A stretch of 50,484 nt of DNA, taken from the NCBI GenBank assembly GCA_958453935.1, contig CAUDZT010000004.1, positions 1 to 50,484 on the forward strand, given 5' to 3'. The notes under the pieces were generated by a model that was not told where the DNA came from, did not search any database, and saw nothing but the letters and a program-made list of their open reading frames with translations. The first letter of the stretch is position 1, and the number at the start of each line of letters is the position of its first letter. This document shows, piece by piece, positions 1 to 8,314 of the stretch. This stretch comes from an uncultured Collinsella sp. Its GTDB lineage: Bacteria; Actinomycetota; Coriobacteriia; Coriobacteriales; Coriobacteriaceae. A program made the position numbers and the translations under genes.

Positions 1-325
1 AGACCGGAGGGGCGCCGGGGGCGGGAATCGCGCACTCCATATTTTGTTCACAAATGAATAGGTCCCTCAGTCGCATCACTGAGGTTAAAACTGAAGCATT
101 GGCTTCTGATATTGGCGATGACCAGCTGGTTTATAGGTGTTAAGGCATCGGTCATCTCTGGAGCGCCACTTTACTCCAAAAGCATCAGCTATTTGTTTCC
201 CGTCGGTAAAAGGCAGGTTTTGTTCGCCAAGCGTTCTTATATATAGAGAAGTTCGGGTTCGAACCCGTGGCGCGGCAACAAAAAAGCGACCAGCCGGAGC
301 CGATCGCTTTCTATTCTATGCTGGA
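1..325. other. Non-coding/decayed region left of the recombinase remnant
   Basis: I see no convincing gene here. Short ORFs can be drawn, but they lack ribosome binding sites and recognisable sequence. A small perfect hairpin (CCTCAGT/ACTGAGG, 65-84) is present. From about 252 the sequence becomes a degenerate copy of the DNA beside tRNA-Lys, listed separately. The simplest reading is an eroded mobile-element end. Confidence 0.4.
252..324. repeat. Degenerate direct repeat, copy 1 (partner at 1535-1606)
   Basis: This stretch starts with the palindrome CGGGTTCGAACCCG, continues through CGCGGCAACAAAAAAGCG and a short hairpin, and ends near CTATGCTGG. By-eye alignment to the copy beside tRNA-Lys gives about 60 of 73 matching positions with one indel. 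The two copies are in the same orientation and bracket the recombinase fragment and the TraX gene. Confidence 0.6.
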
Positions 326-589
326 TCATCCAGAGGGCGCTTCCGAACTCATTTTCTCGCTGCCATTCATGCTTTCGAAGCATCGTTCGACCTCCACAGC
401 CTCATGTTTTGAGGATCTGCCGTGTTTATCACTGTTATTAATGAGTATGTGGAAGTGATCCTCATACAGATACGTGCGATCCGCCAGAGAACTGAGAAGC
501 ATCTCTCTGCAACCCTCGTTGCCTATCCTCGCATCTCTCAGGTCTTCCGGAAATTTACAAGCAGTCTTAGAGTCAATTTGTTTCCGTTT
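326..589 (-). pseudogene. C-terminal remnant of a large serine recombinase
   Basis: An 88-codon open stretch runs on the minus strand to a TGA at 326-328. It is cut off upstream by an in-frame TGA at 590-592 and has no credible start. Its translation includes CREMLLSSLADRTYLYEDHF followed by HILINNSDKHG. This matches the C-terminal pattern of large serine recombinases, where a Leu-Ile-(Asp/Ser)-x-Phe-x-x-x-(V/I)-Tyr-(L/V)-Tyr-(D/E)-Asp stretch precedes a final beta strand and Asn. The catalytic N-terminal resolvase domain, the recombinase domain and the zinc ribbon are all missing. With TraX next to it, this suggests the end of a decayed conjugative or phage-like element. Family assignment is by motif recognition only. 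Confidence 0.6.
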
Positions 590-611
590 TCAGAGACTTG
601 TTTGAGAGTTT

Positions 612-1409
612 TTAAAGACAGTTCAAAACAATAAGTGAAACACCATAAAGCAGAGCAAGATGTGCCGGATAGAAAATGTAGAAGAAATATTTGAGCTTCA
701 GCCCTCGCTTACCATTATAAAGATTGATAAGCAGCAACGAAACGACCGCGGCAGCAACATCAGGATTAAGTACATTAGCTGTAGCAAACTCAAATACGCC
801 GCCAACTATATGGCATGACGAAAGGAGCACTGCACATACTGCAGCAAAGAACATCTTGGCCTTGCTGTCGTGGAATAAATAGAATGCGGCCACAAGCATA
901 ATGCCATACACACCGCCATCTAGTTTAGTGTATTCAGCTGCCAGTGCTGTCAAAACAATCAGAGCAGTTTCTGCGATGTATCTTTTCCGTTTTGAAAGAC
1001 TTTGTATCTTTTCCAGAACAATCAAAAAGACCAAGGAAAGCAGGAGCTCACACATAACATTTTGTTGCCGAAGGTCAAATAGTTGCCCGGTTTGGACGAA
1101 ATCGTATATGGGCTCCGCAATGATTGCGAAGACAAGCATATTTCGCAGGTACTTCTTTAAGTCATGAGTATGCAAAAATCCCTCAACTATCAAAAAGCAA
1201 AATAAGGGAAATGCAATTCTGCCAAGAACATGAAGCATATCCGAAGCCTCGCTTAGAATCGCCCACTGTTCGTCTGATATCTGACTGTACGATGCGTGAG
1301 TCATGATTCCATTGGTCAGGACGATCCTGCTTACATGATCGAGAACCATCGAAATGGCTGCTATTATCTTTAATGTGCTGCCGCTAATTCCGTATCTATT
1401 TGTTTTCAT
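612..1409 (-). CDS. TraX family membrane protein
   Basis: This 265-residue, mostly hydrophobic protein has about seven or eight membrane segments. The N-terminal pattern LKIIAAISMVLDHVSRI, then GRIAFPLFCFLIVEGFLHT, then KKYLRNMLVFAIIAEPIYD is the TraX signature. The founding member, F-plasmid TraX, acetylates the N-terminus of pilin; chromosomal relatives are mostly uncharacterised acyltransferase-like proteins. AAGGA lies about ten bases upstream of the ATG. No conjugation gene lies nearby: its only neighbours are the serine recombinase fragment downstream and tRNA-Lys remnants upstream. It therefore looks like cargo left by a mobile element. The reading frame is intact, so it may still be functional. 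Confidence 0.85.
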   Translation of the reverse strand: MKTNRYGISGSTLKIIAAISMVLDHVSRIVLTNGIMTHASYSQISDEQWAILSEASDMLHVLGRIAFPLFCFLIVEGFLHTHDLKKYLRNMLVFAIIAEPIYDFVQTGQLFDLRQQNVMCELLLSLVFLIVLEKIQSLSKRKRYIAETALIVLTALAAEYTKLDGGVYGIMLVAAFYLFHDSKAKMFFAAVCAVLLSSCHIVGGVFEFATANVLNPDVAAAVVSLLLINLYNGKRGLKLKYFFYIFYPAHLALLYGVSLIVLNCL

Positions 1410-1427
1410 TTCGTATTCCTTACTTTG

Positions 1428-1446
1428 GGTGGGCCGTCAGGGGTTC
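1428..1446. repeat. 19-bp duplicate of the tRNA-Lys 3' end (att-like)
   Basis: GGTGGGCCGTCAGGGGTTC is identical to 1604-1622, which encodes most of the acceptor and T-arm 3' end of tRNA-Lys including part of CCA. Both copies have the same orientation. Short tRNA-tail duplications in direct orientation are the usual trace of integrase-mediated insertion. This copy lies directly upstream of the TraX start. Confidence 0.75.
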
Positions 1447-1534
1447 AGCCTGCTCCGCAGGCGGCCGCTGCGGCGCTTCGCGCCTTGCGCGCTGCGCTGG
1501 CAAACGCTCACGCGGTTACTCAGCTCCGCGCCCT

Positions 1535-1606
1535 TTCGGGTTCGAACCCGCGTCGCGGCAACAAAAAAGCGGCCGGCATCCGCCAGTCGCTTTTCCATTC
1601 TATGGT
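1535..1606. repeat. Degenerate direct repeat, copy 2 (partner at 252-324)
   Basis: This is the better-preserved copy. It contains CGGGTTCGAACCCG, the tract CGCGGCAACAAAAAAGCG and the terminator hairpin of tRNA-Lys, and it abuts the tRNA. The palindromic T-arm-like core is not part of a complete tRNA. Confidence 0.6.
1564..1594 (-). terminator. Terminator of tRNA-Lys
   Basis: On the minus strand AAAAGCG, an inner GGC/GCC stem and CGC are followed by a run of six T. It lies just after the tRNA 3' end. The flanking A and T runs would let it work in both directions. Confidence 0.6.
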
Positions 1607-1678
1607 GGGCCGTCAGGGGTTCGAACCCTGGACCTTGGGATTAAAAGTCCCCTGCTCTGCCAGCTGAGCTAACGGCCC
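1603..1678 (-). tRNA. tRNA-Lys(TTT)
   Basis: The full cloverleaf can be folded. The acceptor stem is GGGCCGT/ACGGCCC, the D-arm is AGCTCAGCTGGCAGAGC, the anticodon loop is CTTTTAA (anticodon TTT), and the T-arm is CAGGG-TTCGAAC-CCTG. CCA is encoded at 1603-1605. It is the likely attachment site of the adjacent decayed element. Confidence 0.97.
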
Positions 1679-1706
1679 GCGGGTGGCATTGTACCACGGT
1701 CTGGGA

Positions 1707-2987
1707 CTATTCCCAACTCCATTGGCCGTTCTGGAAAATCACAACTTCACGTCCATCAGGCGTAATGCCCGTAATATCGATGTCGTCCGTGCCAATCATA
1801 AAATCGACGTGCGTGCTCGAGACGTTAACGCCATGCTCCAGGAGCTCTTCCTTGGACATGTCATACCCACCCTCGATGCATTCGGGGAAACCGACACCTA
1901 GCGCGAGATGGCAGCTAGCGTTCTCGTCATAGAGCGTATCGTAGAACAGTACGCCACTTTCGCGGATCGGCGTGTTCTTGGAGATGAGCGCGACCTCTCC
2001 CAGGTGAGCAGCGCCCTCGTCAGTATCGATGATGCTTGCGAGCGTTGCCTTGCCCACACGGGCATCGTAGTCCACTACGCGGCCGCCCTCGAACTTAATC
2101 CAAAAATCGTCGACCTTATTGCCATGGTGGATGAGCGGCATGGCCGAGTAGACGATTCCGTCAGCGCGCATGCGATCAGGCGAGGTAAAAACCTCCTCGG
2201 TGGGGATGTTGGGGAAGAAGGGGTGGCCATCGGGCGTCTTGCCCTTGCCGCCGGCCCACTCGTGACCTTTCGTCATGCCAATCGTCAGATCGGTTCCGTT
2301 CGAAGCGGTGTAGTGCAGGCAATCAAATTGATTATCGTTTAGGAAACGCAGGTTCTTTTCGAATGCGGCGTCATGGAGTTCCCAGTCGCTCTCCGGGTCC
2401 TGGCCATCGGCGCGAGCGGTGTGCAGAATCGCATTCCACAGCTTATAGATTGCAACCTCATCGGCGTCTCCCGGGAACACCTCGTGCGCCCAAGCCACGA
2501 CCGGAGCGCCGGCGATGCACCACGGATTGATGTTGTAATCCAGTCCACGGCGGAAAACTTTGCACTGCGTATTCCTCGCCTTGGATGCCGCGGCCGGCTT
2601 GGCTGGATCGATGCCCTTGAGGGCTGCGGGATCCGCACCCTCGATAAAGATAAAGCAGGCACCGTCCTGGGCCAGGGAATCCAGCTGCAGGCGCTTCCAC
2701 TCGGGCGTCTGCTCAAAATAGCTTTTATCGACATGCTCGTACGTGAGCCTCGTCACGGCATCATCGGCCCAAATGACCGTCACGTGGCCGGCGCCGGCGT
2801 CATAGGCCTCCGCGACCACCACGCGCGCAAACGGCGCGCACTCGACCGGAGACTGAACGACGACTTCCTGGCCGGGCTTGACGTTTACGCCCTTGCGGAC
2901 GACCAGGCGCGCATAGTTTTTAATCTTGGGCTCCAGGGCCTTCATGCCCTCCAGAGCTTCTTCAACCGTCAGGGCAGCTCGAATCAT
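1707..2987 (-). CDS. M29 family metallo-aminopeptidase (AmpS/PepS type)
   Basis: This cytoplasmic dinuclear-metal aminopeptidase of about 426 residues removes N-terminal amino acids from peptides. Counted from the upstream ATG at 2999, the expected ligands are Glu269 (in PTEEVFTSPD), Glu335 (LGEVAL), Glu359 and His364 (ENASCHLALG), His397 and Asp399 (HVDFMIG). Their spacings of 66, 29, 33 and 2 match those I recall for staphylococcal AmpS. I choose the ATG at 2987 because GGAG lies seven bases before it, whereas the ATG at 2999 has no ribosome binding site. The gene stands alone, with a terminator upstream ending the purC operon and tRNA-Lys downstream. Confidence 0.93.
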   Translation of the reverse strand: MIRAALTVEEALEGMKALEPKIKNYARLVVRKGVNVKPGQEVVVQSPVECAPFARVVVAEAYDAGAGHVTVIWADDAVTRLTYEHVDKSYFEQTPEWKRLQLDSLAQDGACFIFIEGADPAALKGIDPAKPAAASKARNTQCKVFRRGLDYNINPWCIAGAPVVAWAHEVFPGDADEVAIYKLWNAILHTARADGQDPESDWELHDAAFEKNLRFLNDNQFDCLHYTASNGTDLTIGMTKGHEWAGGKGKTPDGHPFFPNIPTEEVFTSPDRMRADGIVYSAMPLIHHGNKVDDFWIKFEGGRVVDYDARVGKATLASIIDTDEGAAHLGEVALISKNTPIRESGVLFYDTLYDENASCHLALGVGFPECIEGGYDMSKEELLEHGVNVSSTHVDFMIGTDDIDITGITPDGREVVIFQNGQWSWE

Positions 2988-3013
2988 GTGCCACTCCATC
3001 TATCTATAGAACA

Positions 3014-3045
3014 GTAAAAAGGCGCGCCGCAAAAACGACGCGCCT
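3014..3045 (-). terminator. Terminator of the purC operon
   Basis: AAGGCGCG/CGCGCCTT is an inverted repeat followed on the minus strand by TTTTT. It lies between the small membrane protein gene and the M29 peptidase. Confidence 0.8.
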
Positions 3046-3076
3046 TATATCTTAGCGATAAGTATGAATGCAAACG

Positions 3077-3652
3077 CTATTTCTTCTTGGAGTCCTTTTT
3101 GTCCTCCTCGGCAGCCGCGCGCTCGATAAGGGCGTTGAGCTTATTGTCGGACATGCCCTCAGCCTGCGTGCGGTACATGTTGCGCAGGGGACGAATACGA
3201 ACGAAGTCGTAGATAAAGTCACCCAGAATGACGACGTAAGACAAAACGATGCCGACCATCTGGACGGGACTGGACACCATGCCAGCGGGAGCGAAGTACA
3301 GCGAGGCCCAAATGGCCACGACGAGCACCATGCCGATAGCGAGCACGGCCCACCAGATGCGGCGGCGCTTGGTGTAGTCCTCATCCTGCTTGAGAAGGAT
3401 ATTCGACACCGTGTAGATGCGATCCTCCTTGGCGCGCTGCTTAGCCTTGCGGGCGCGCTTCTCCTCTTTAGAGAGGCCCTCGAGGTTCTCGCCCTTCTCG
3501 AGCTCTTTGCGGCGTGCCTTAGACGAAGCCGGCACGACGCGGACAGAGCTCGCTGCCTGACGGGCAGGCTTAGCAGATGCGGCGGACTTGCGCGCAACCC
3601 CGGTAACCTCGCGGGATTGCGTGCGCTTGTTCGTGGCGCTACGGGTACTCAC
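3077..3652 (-). CDS. Small two-helix membrane protein, unknown function
   Basis: This 191-residue protein has three parts. A basic Ser/Ala/Arg-rich N-terminus of about 75 residues includes the charged coil LSKEEKRARKAKQRAKED. Two membrane segments follow at roughly 98-119 and 126-146, and the tail is Glu/Lys-rich and ends in DKKDSKKK. I do not recognise the family. The GTG start at 3652 directly follows the purC stop (TAAGTG), with GGAG nine bases upstream, so the two genes are almost certainly co-transcribed and translationally coupled. Nothing in the sequence ties it to purine synthesis. Confidence 0.8.
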   Translation of the reverse strand: MSTRSATNKRTQSREVTGVARKSAASAKPARQAASSVRVVPASSKARRKELEKGENLEGLSKEEKRARKAKQRAKEDRIYTVSNILLKQDEDYTKRRRIWWAVLAIGMVLVVAIWASLYFAPAGMVSSPVQMVGIVLSYVVILGDFIYDFVRIRPLRNMYRTQAEGMSDNKLNALIERAAAEEDKKDSKKK

Positions 3653-4540
3653 TTATGCGTTCTCCTTCATGCTTGTGAACTGGGAGCCCGTGATGATCTG
3701 GAAGGCCTCGCGATAGCGCTCGGACGTGCCATCGATGACCTCGGCGGGCAGGTGCGGGGTCTCCCCCGTCATATCCCAGTTGGCCTTGAGCCAATTGCGG
3801 ACGAATTGTTTGTCGTAGCTGGGCTGGATCTTGCCCTCCTCGTAGCTGGCAGCAGGCCAGAAACGGCTGGAATCGGGCGTGAGGCACTCGTCGATCAGCG
3901 TGACCTTGCCATCGATGACACCAAACTCGAACTTGGTGTCGGCAATGATGATGCCACGGGTCGCGGCGTACTCGGCAGCGGCCTTGTAGATCTTGAGGGA
4001 AAGGTCACGAATCTGCGTGGCGATATCCTCGCCCACGATCTCGCAGCAACGCTCGAACGAGATGTTCTCGTCGTGGTCACCGATCTCGGCCTTCGTGGAC
4101 GGCGTGAACAGCGGCTCGGGAAGCTTGGAAGCCTCGGTCAGGCCCTCAGGCAGCTGGATGCCGCAGACGGTGCCGTTCTCGTCGTAGGTCTTCTTGCCCG
4201 AACCGGTCAGATAGCCGCGGACGATACACTCGATAGGAATCGTCTGGGCCTTCTTAACCAGCATGGCGCGGCCGGCGAGGTAGTCACGATACTCAGCAAA
4301 CTCCTCGGGGAAATCCGCCGGGTCGATGGAAACGAGGTGGTTGGGAACGATGCCGGCAAACTTATCGAACCAGAATGCCGAGATGCGGTTGAGCACCTCT
4401 CCCTTAAACGGAATCTCGTCGGGAAGAATGAAGTCGAACGCAGAAATGCGGTCGGTGGCGACCATCAGCAGGTTTTCACCGGCATCGTAGATATCACGAA
4501 CCTTGCCACGGGAATCCGGACGACGCTCCATCGTTGTCAC
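3653..4540 (-). CDS. purC: Phosphoribosylaminoimidazole-succinocarboxamide synthase (SAICAR synthase)
   Basis: PurC condenses CAIR with aspartate using ATP to give SAICAR in purine biosynthesis. The family signatures GKVRDIYD, ATDRISAFDF, KGEVLNRIS, IPIECIVRGYLTGSG and IIADTKFEFG are all present over about 295 residues, the length of the long bacterial form. A GTG at 4549 is possible, but AAGGAG sits eight bases before the in-frame GTG at 4540, which I prefer. purB, the lyase acting on its product, lies 7 kb away in the same orientation but not in this operon. A small membrane protein gene follows directly. Confidence 0.96.
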   Translation of the reverse strand: MTTMERRPDSRGKVRDIYDAGENLLMVATDRISAFDFILPDEIPFKGEVLNRISAFWFDKFAGIVPNHLVSIDPADFPEEFAEYRDYLAGRAMLVKKAQTIPIECIVRGYLTGSGKKTYDENGTVCGIQLPEGLTEASKLPEPLFTPSTKAEIGDHDENISFERCCEIVGEDIATQIRDLSLKIYKAAAEYAATRGIIIADTKFEFGVIDGKVTLIDECLTPDSSRFWPAASYEEGKIQPSYDKQFVRNWLKANWDMTGETPHLPAEVIDGTSERYREAFQIITGSQFTSMKENA

Positions 4541-4649
4541 GTGAGTCACTCCTTACCAAAATACGACAGTAATGCGGGTTCTTTCCCGCACGTTTTCGCA
4601 AACTCGGAGCGGCAGGGACGAAACCCCTCCTTCACCGAATAGCGAAAAG

Positions 4650-6215
4650 CTAGTGCTCCATTGTAGTAGATGCCGCGTCCGCCGTGTGCTCGCGAGGCAG
4701 ATGAATCGTAAAAGTCGTACCCTTTCCAAGCTCCGACTCCACAGATATGTAGCCGTGATGGCGCTCGACGATCTGTTTAGTCACGGCGAGGCCCACGCCC
4801 AGACCGCCCGCCTCACGGGCACGGCTGGCATCGGCGCGCCAAAAACGGCCGAAGATGCGCGACAAGTCATCCTTGGCAATACCGATGCCGGTATCAGAAA
4901 CGGCAATGCTGACGTGTTTGCGGTCACTGAGCACCGACACCACGACCCAACCGCCCTCGGGGGTGTAGCGCATGGCGTTGCTCATGAGATTGATGACGCA
5001 TTGTGTGATCATGTCGGGATCGGCTTCGACGACATCGTCGTGACCTTGGGTCTCGTCAGCAAAGCGCAAGCGCAGATCGCGGTCGACAAACAGGCGCTCC
5101 TGGGCATTGACGATGGAACGCACGAAAGGAACCATGTCCACCGGCTCAAGGTTGAGCGGAGCCGTGCTGTTTTCCATGCGCGACAGGTCGAGCATCTGCT
5201 GCACCAGACGAGCCAGGCGACGCGTCTCGGAAGCAACAGTCTCCAAGTGCTCATCGTCGGTAGGATATACGCCATCCTGCATGGCCTCGACCGTTGCGAG
5301 CATGGCCATAAGCGGAGTACGAAGTTCGTGAGCCACGTCCGAGGTCAAACGTTTCTCGTGTTTCATATCCTTCTCGAGCGAAGTGGCCATCTCGTCAAAG
5401 GTCTCACCCAGCTGATCGATTTCGTCATCGCCGCGCAAGCCCGTGCGAGCGGACAAATCGCCATCGCGAATTTGTTTGGCCGTGCTGGTAATACGATGAA
5501 TCGGCTTGGTGAGCATACGCGACATGAACGATCCGATAACGACCGAGATACAGACTGCAACAACCGCGGCAAGGACCATGGCGTTAAAGGTCTTCTCTCT
5601 AAACGCAGAATCTGCCTTGGTGAGCAGAGCATCGGAGCCGATGGCCCATAGCTTTACCTGTCCGACATGCTGGCCGGAAGGCGTTATGATTTCGACGTTG
5701 GCCACGCTATCGGAGTCGGTGGGCGCCGACGAAACCGGGCTATGCGAGGCCTTTTTACCTCTCGAGCTGCGAGACGCCGATTCGCTCTCGCGCACATCGG
5801 CAGTCGCACTTGCCGAAGGCCACGAGTCGTCATAGACAACAACGCCCTTTTTATTGACGACCTGCATGCCCAAATCGTCGGACACCAAACTCGATGTCGC
5901 GACCGTGCGCAGCTCGCCCGCAGTCCAATTGCCGTTTTCCTCGTACGACGTCGCAAGCTTTTCGGCTGCGGAATTTGCGATTTCGACGATATTGGAGCGC
6001 GTGTAATCCGAAAAGACCGTGCCCCACACAACAGAGACAACGCCCACCAGCACCAATACCGTCATGAGCGATGTCAGAGCAAAAGCAAGTGCCATGCGCG
6101 AGGGATAGCTCATCGTTGGCCGTGAATCGGAACGAGGCGTGTTCCAACTAGCCTTGGAACCCGCCTCGCTCTCCTGCTTGTGCTTTTGTCCGATTTCAAA
6201 GCGCGCAGGTGTCAT
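4650..6215 (-). CDS. Sensor histidine kinase (HAMP-HisKA-HATPase)
   Basis: This 521-residue membrane kinase is the partner of the preceding response regulator. A cytoplasmic basic leader comes first, then TM1 at about 41-67 and an extracytoplasmic sensor region of about 140 residues with a Ser-rich stretch. TM2 lies at about 211-232, followed by HAMP (230-285). The H-box DVAHELRTPL carries the phospho-acceptor His296. Next come the N-box (INLMSNAMRYTPEGG), G1 (DTGIGI) and G2 (GGLGVGLAV). The start lies 11 bases after the regulator stop, with AGGG just inside the gap. Domain order resembles PhoR/BaeS-type kinases; the signal is not predictable from the sequence. An alternative start at Met35 would shorten the leader. 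Confidence 0.93.
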   Translation of the reverse strand: MTPARFEIGQKHKQESEAGSKASWNTPRSDSRPTMSYPSRMALAFALTSLMTVLVLVGVVSVVWGTVFSDYTRSNIVEIANSAAEKLATSYEENGNWTAGELRTVATSSLVSDDLGMQVVNKKGVVVYDDSWPSASATADVRESESASRSSRGKKASHSPVSSAPTDSDSVANVEIITPSGQHVGQVKLWAIGSDALLTKADSAFREKTFNAMVLAAVVAVCISVVIGSFMSRMLTKPIHRITSTAKQIRDGDLSARTGLRGDDEIDQLGETFDEMATSLEKDMKHEKRLTSDVAHELRTPLMAMLATVEAMQDGVYPTDDEHLETVASETRRLARLVQQMLDLSRMENSTAPLNLEPVDMVPFVRSIVNAQERLFVDRDLRLRFADETQGHDDVVEADPDMITQCVINLMSNAMRYTPEGGWVVVSVLSDRKHVSIAVSDTGIGIAKDDLSRIFGRFWRADASRAREAGGLGVGLAVTKQIVERHHGYISVESELGKGTTFTIHLPREHTADAASTTMEH

Positions 6216-6226
6216 ATGTGATTTCC

Positions 6227-6949
6227 CTATTTCTCGTCCGACTTATCGGTCTTGGCCGGAGCCTCGAAGCGATAGCCGACACCGTGGACGGTGTAGAGCC
6301 ACTTGGGCTTCTTGGGATCATCGCCCAGCTTGGCGCGAAGGTTCTTCACGTGGCTATCGATGGTGCGCTCATAGCCCTCAAAGTCATACCCGAGCACTTT
6401 CTCGACCAGCTCCATGCGGTTATACACACGGCCGGGATGACGAGCAAGCGTGGTGAGCAGCTTAAACTCGGAAGCGGTCAGGTCCACTTCCTTGCCCTCG
6501 ACCAAGATCTTGTGGCCCGAGATATCGATGACCAGATCGCCGAAGTCGAGTACCTCGACGGCGGGCTCGTCGGCCTGATGGGCACGGCGGAACAGAGCGC
6601 GAACGCGGGCGACGAGCTCGCGCGGCGAGAACGGCTTGATCAGATAGTCGTCGGCGCCGAGCTCAAGACCGATAATACGGTCCTCGATCTCACCCTTGGC
6701 GGTAAGCATGATAATGGGCACATCCGAGGTATCGCGGATAGTGCGGCAAACGCGCTCACCGGGGATCTTGGGGAGCATAAGATCGAGCACGACCAGGTCA
6801 AACTGATGCTTCTCGAACTCTTCGATCGCGGACTGGCCGTCGCCGACGCCCACAACCCAGTAGCCTTCGCGCTCGAGATAGGCAGCGACGGCGTCACGGA
6901 TTGCCTTCTCATCCTCGACCAGCAGAATCTTTTTTGCATCTGAAGCCAT
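6227..6949 (-). CDS. OmpR/PhoB-family response regulator
   Basis: This regulator has about 240 residues. The receiver domain shows the acidic pair VEDE, phospho-acceptor Asp56 (VVLDLMLP), the conserved Thr in MLTAKG, and Lys in DYLIKPFSPREL. The C-terminal winged helix includes LTASEFKLLTTLARHPGRVYNR and ends with WLYTVHGVGYRF, the standard OmpR-type DNA-binding domain. The ATG at 6949 is preferred over the upstream in-frame start because it is preceded by GGGGGG at suitable distance and removes a non-homologous seven-residue leader. The histidine kinase gene follows in the same operon. Targets are not evident. Confidence 0.95.
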   Translation of the reverse strand: MASDAKKILLVEDEKAIRDAVAAYLEREGYWVVGVGDGQSAIEEFEKHQFDLVVLDLMLPKIPGERVCRTIRDTSDVPIIMLTAKGEIEDRIIGLELGADDYLIKPFSPRELVARVRALFRRAHQADEPAVEVLDFGDLVIDISGHKILVEGKEVDLTASEFKLLTTLARHPGRVYNRMELVEKVLGYDFEGYERTIDSHVKNLRAKLGDDPKKPKWLYTVHGVGYRFEAPAKTDKSDEK

Positions 6950-7004
6950 AACACGGCCCCCCTGTCTCAATTAGCTAAGAACAAGCCCATTTTAACGCAC
7001 CTGA

Positions 7005-7043
7005 GCCCGCCGGATGCCGCTATGACGCGGCAGCTCGGCGGGC
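7005..7043. terminator. Hairpin between the lipoprotein gene and the two-component operon
   Basis: GCCCGCCG/CGGCGGGC encloses a second stem, GCCGC/GCGGC. No clear T-run follows on the minus strand, so it may be a weak terminator or a leader structure of the regulator gene. Confidence 0.4.
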
Positions 7044-7102
7044 GGTACTCACAATTACAACGCGTTTATTCCCCTGTTGGCGCCTTTTTAACCCCTCTAA
7101 GC

Positions 7103-8314
7103 TTAAAGAGAGAATAGGCGTGCAGTGACCGTCTCTGGTATACCCTGGCTGTTGCGCACCGTGGCGTACGTAAGGAATGAGTCCGATTTTCCCGCCGTAG
7201 CTGGATAATCGCCATACTCCAAAGCGCGGTCGGGCGACAGCAGCGAGCCATAGGTCTTGGCAGAGGTGTCGATCAGGAAATGCGATGCCTGCACCTTAAC
7301 AAGGTATTTATTCTTCTTGCCAGCCGCACATGCGAGCGGCTCGCGTGACAGGAAGAGGTACGACCCTCCCTCATTACCGATATACGTGCCCATGTTGCCC
7401 AAGCTGCCCACGCCACTATAGGTCGCCTCGATAGAAAACACGAAGGTATCGCCCATATATACGGCCTCGAAAGGCGAGACTGACGAGGGAAGGACTAGCT
7501 GGGCACGTTTGGTGTTGTTGCCGTCGGTCAGATCGATTGCCGTTATGCCGTAGTAGACGCCCTCGTCGTTGCGGACACGCGGCGAGATGGTCAAAATGCC
7601 GTCGCTCGCACGCGGGGCCGATGCAAAGCGGCCCGTCGATTTCCAAATTGTCTCGGCCTTGGATTCATCAAGCGAGCGACGATAGCAAAACGAATCACTA
7701 CTCGTTTTATTGCCGCCTGCCGAAGGCATTTTATACCAGATGACCGATGACCCGAACGCCGTAAACAGGGGCGGATCATAGTCCTTGCCACCCCGATCGA
7801 GCTCAACCACGTCGCCAGAGAGCGAAGCGCCCGACAGATTTTGAGCGTAGAGCTTCCACGATGAATTGGCAAAGTTCATCTCAACCCACGCAAACACACC
7901 ATCGCCGGCGCGGACATCGTAAAACGAATACCCCGCACCTTCGATAGGATCCTCGATGAGCGTCGTGAGCGAGCCGTCGCCCAAGTTGAGCACGCCAAGC
8001 GTGTTGGCATGCAGCGCAGACGCCGGGGCCATCATCGCCGCGGCGTAATCGCCGTCGCAGTAGTACAGCAGCGTACCCAAGGGCAATGTCCATGTCGCCA
8101 TGGGCTCAAGATCGATATCGACGGCCTCATACTCATCCGTAATCGAGACAATCTTTGAGTCGTCTTTGATAACCTGCGGCTCGCCGGCGGCGTCGTCGCT
8201 GGTACCCGTTTTCTTTGAGCATCCGGCAAGCACCGTGGCAGCGCCCGCGGCAGCCCCTCCGAGCACAAAGCCGCGGCGCGATATTCCGTTCTTGACGTGG
8301 TCGGCGATACTCAT
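7103..8314 (-). CDS. Secreted lipoprotein with twin-arginine-like leader, function unknown
   Basis: Counted from the ATG at 8314, the protein has about 404 residues. The leader contains SRRGFVLGG, a hydrophobic Ala-rich core and the lipobox VLAGC, so it is predicted to be Tat-exported and lipidated. The mature part has repeated beta-rich segments with recurring Asp-Gly turns and Trp/Tyr residues. It looks like a propeller or repeat fold, but I cannot name a family. The ATG overlaps the stop of the preceding TSCPD gene (TAATGA), indicating translational coupling. The longer upstream in-frame start lies inside that gene and would hide the export leader, so I reject it. Confidence 0.8.
   Translation of the reverse strand: MSIADHVKNGISRRGFVLGGAAAGAATVLAGCSKKTGTSDDAAGEPQVIKDDSKIVSITDEYEAVDIDLEPMATWTLPLGTLLYYCDGDYAAAMMAPASALHANTLGVLNLGDGSLTTLIEDPIEGAGYSFYDVRAGDGVFAWVEMNFANSSWKLYAQNLSGASLSGDVVELDRGGKDYDPPLFTAFGSSVIWYKMPSAGGNKTSSDSFCYRRSLDESKAETIWKSTGRFASAPRASDGILTISPRVRNDEGVYYGITAIDLTDGNNTKRAQLVLPSSVSPFEAVYMGDTFVFSIEATYSGVGSLGNMGTYIGNEGGSYLFLSREPLACAAGKKNKYLVKVQASHFLIDTSAKTYGSLLSPDRALEYGDYPATAGKSDSFLTYATVRNSQGIPETVTARLFSL

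Noticed and set aside
137..634. Three short plus-strand ORFs at the window start
   Set aside because: No binding sites or recognisable sequence; the minus-strand recombinase fragment explains part of the openness.
3068..4642. 524-codon plus-strand frame across purC
   Set aside because: Antisense to purC and the small membrane protein; no binding site or family features.
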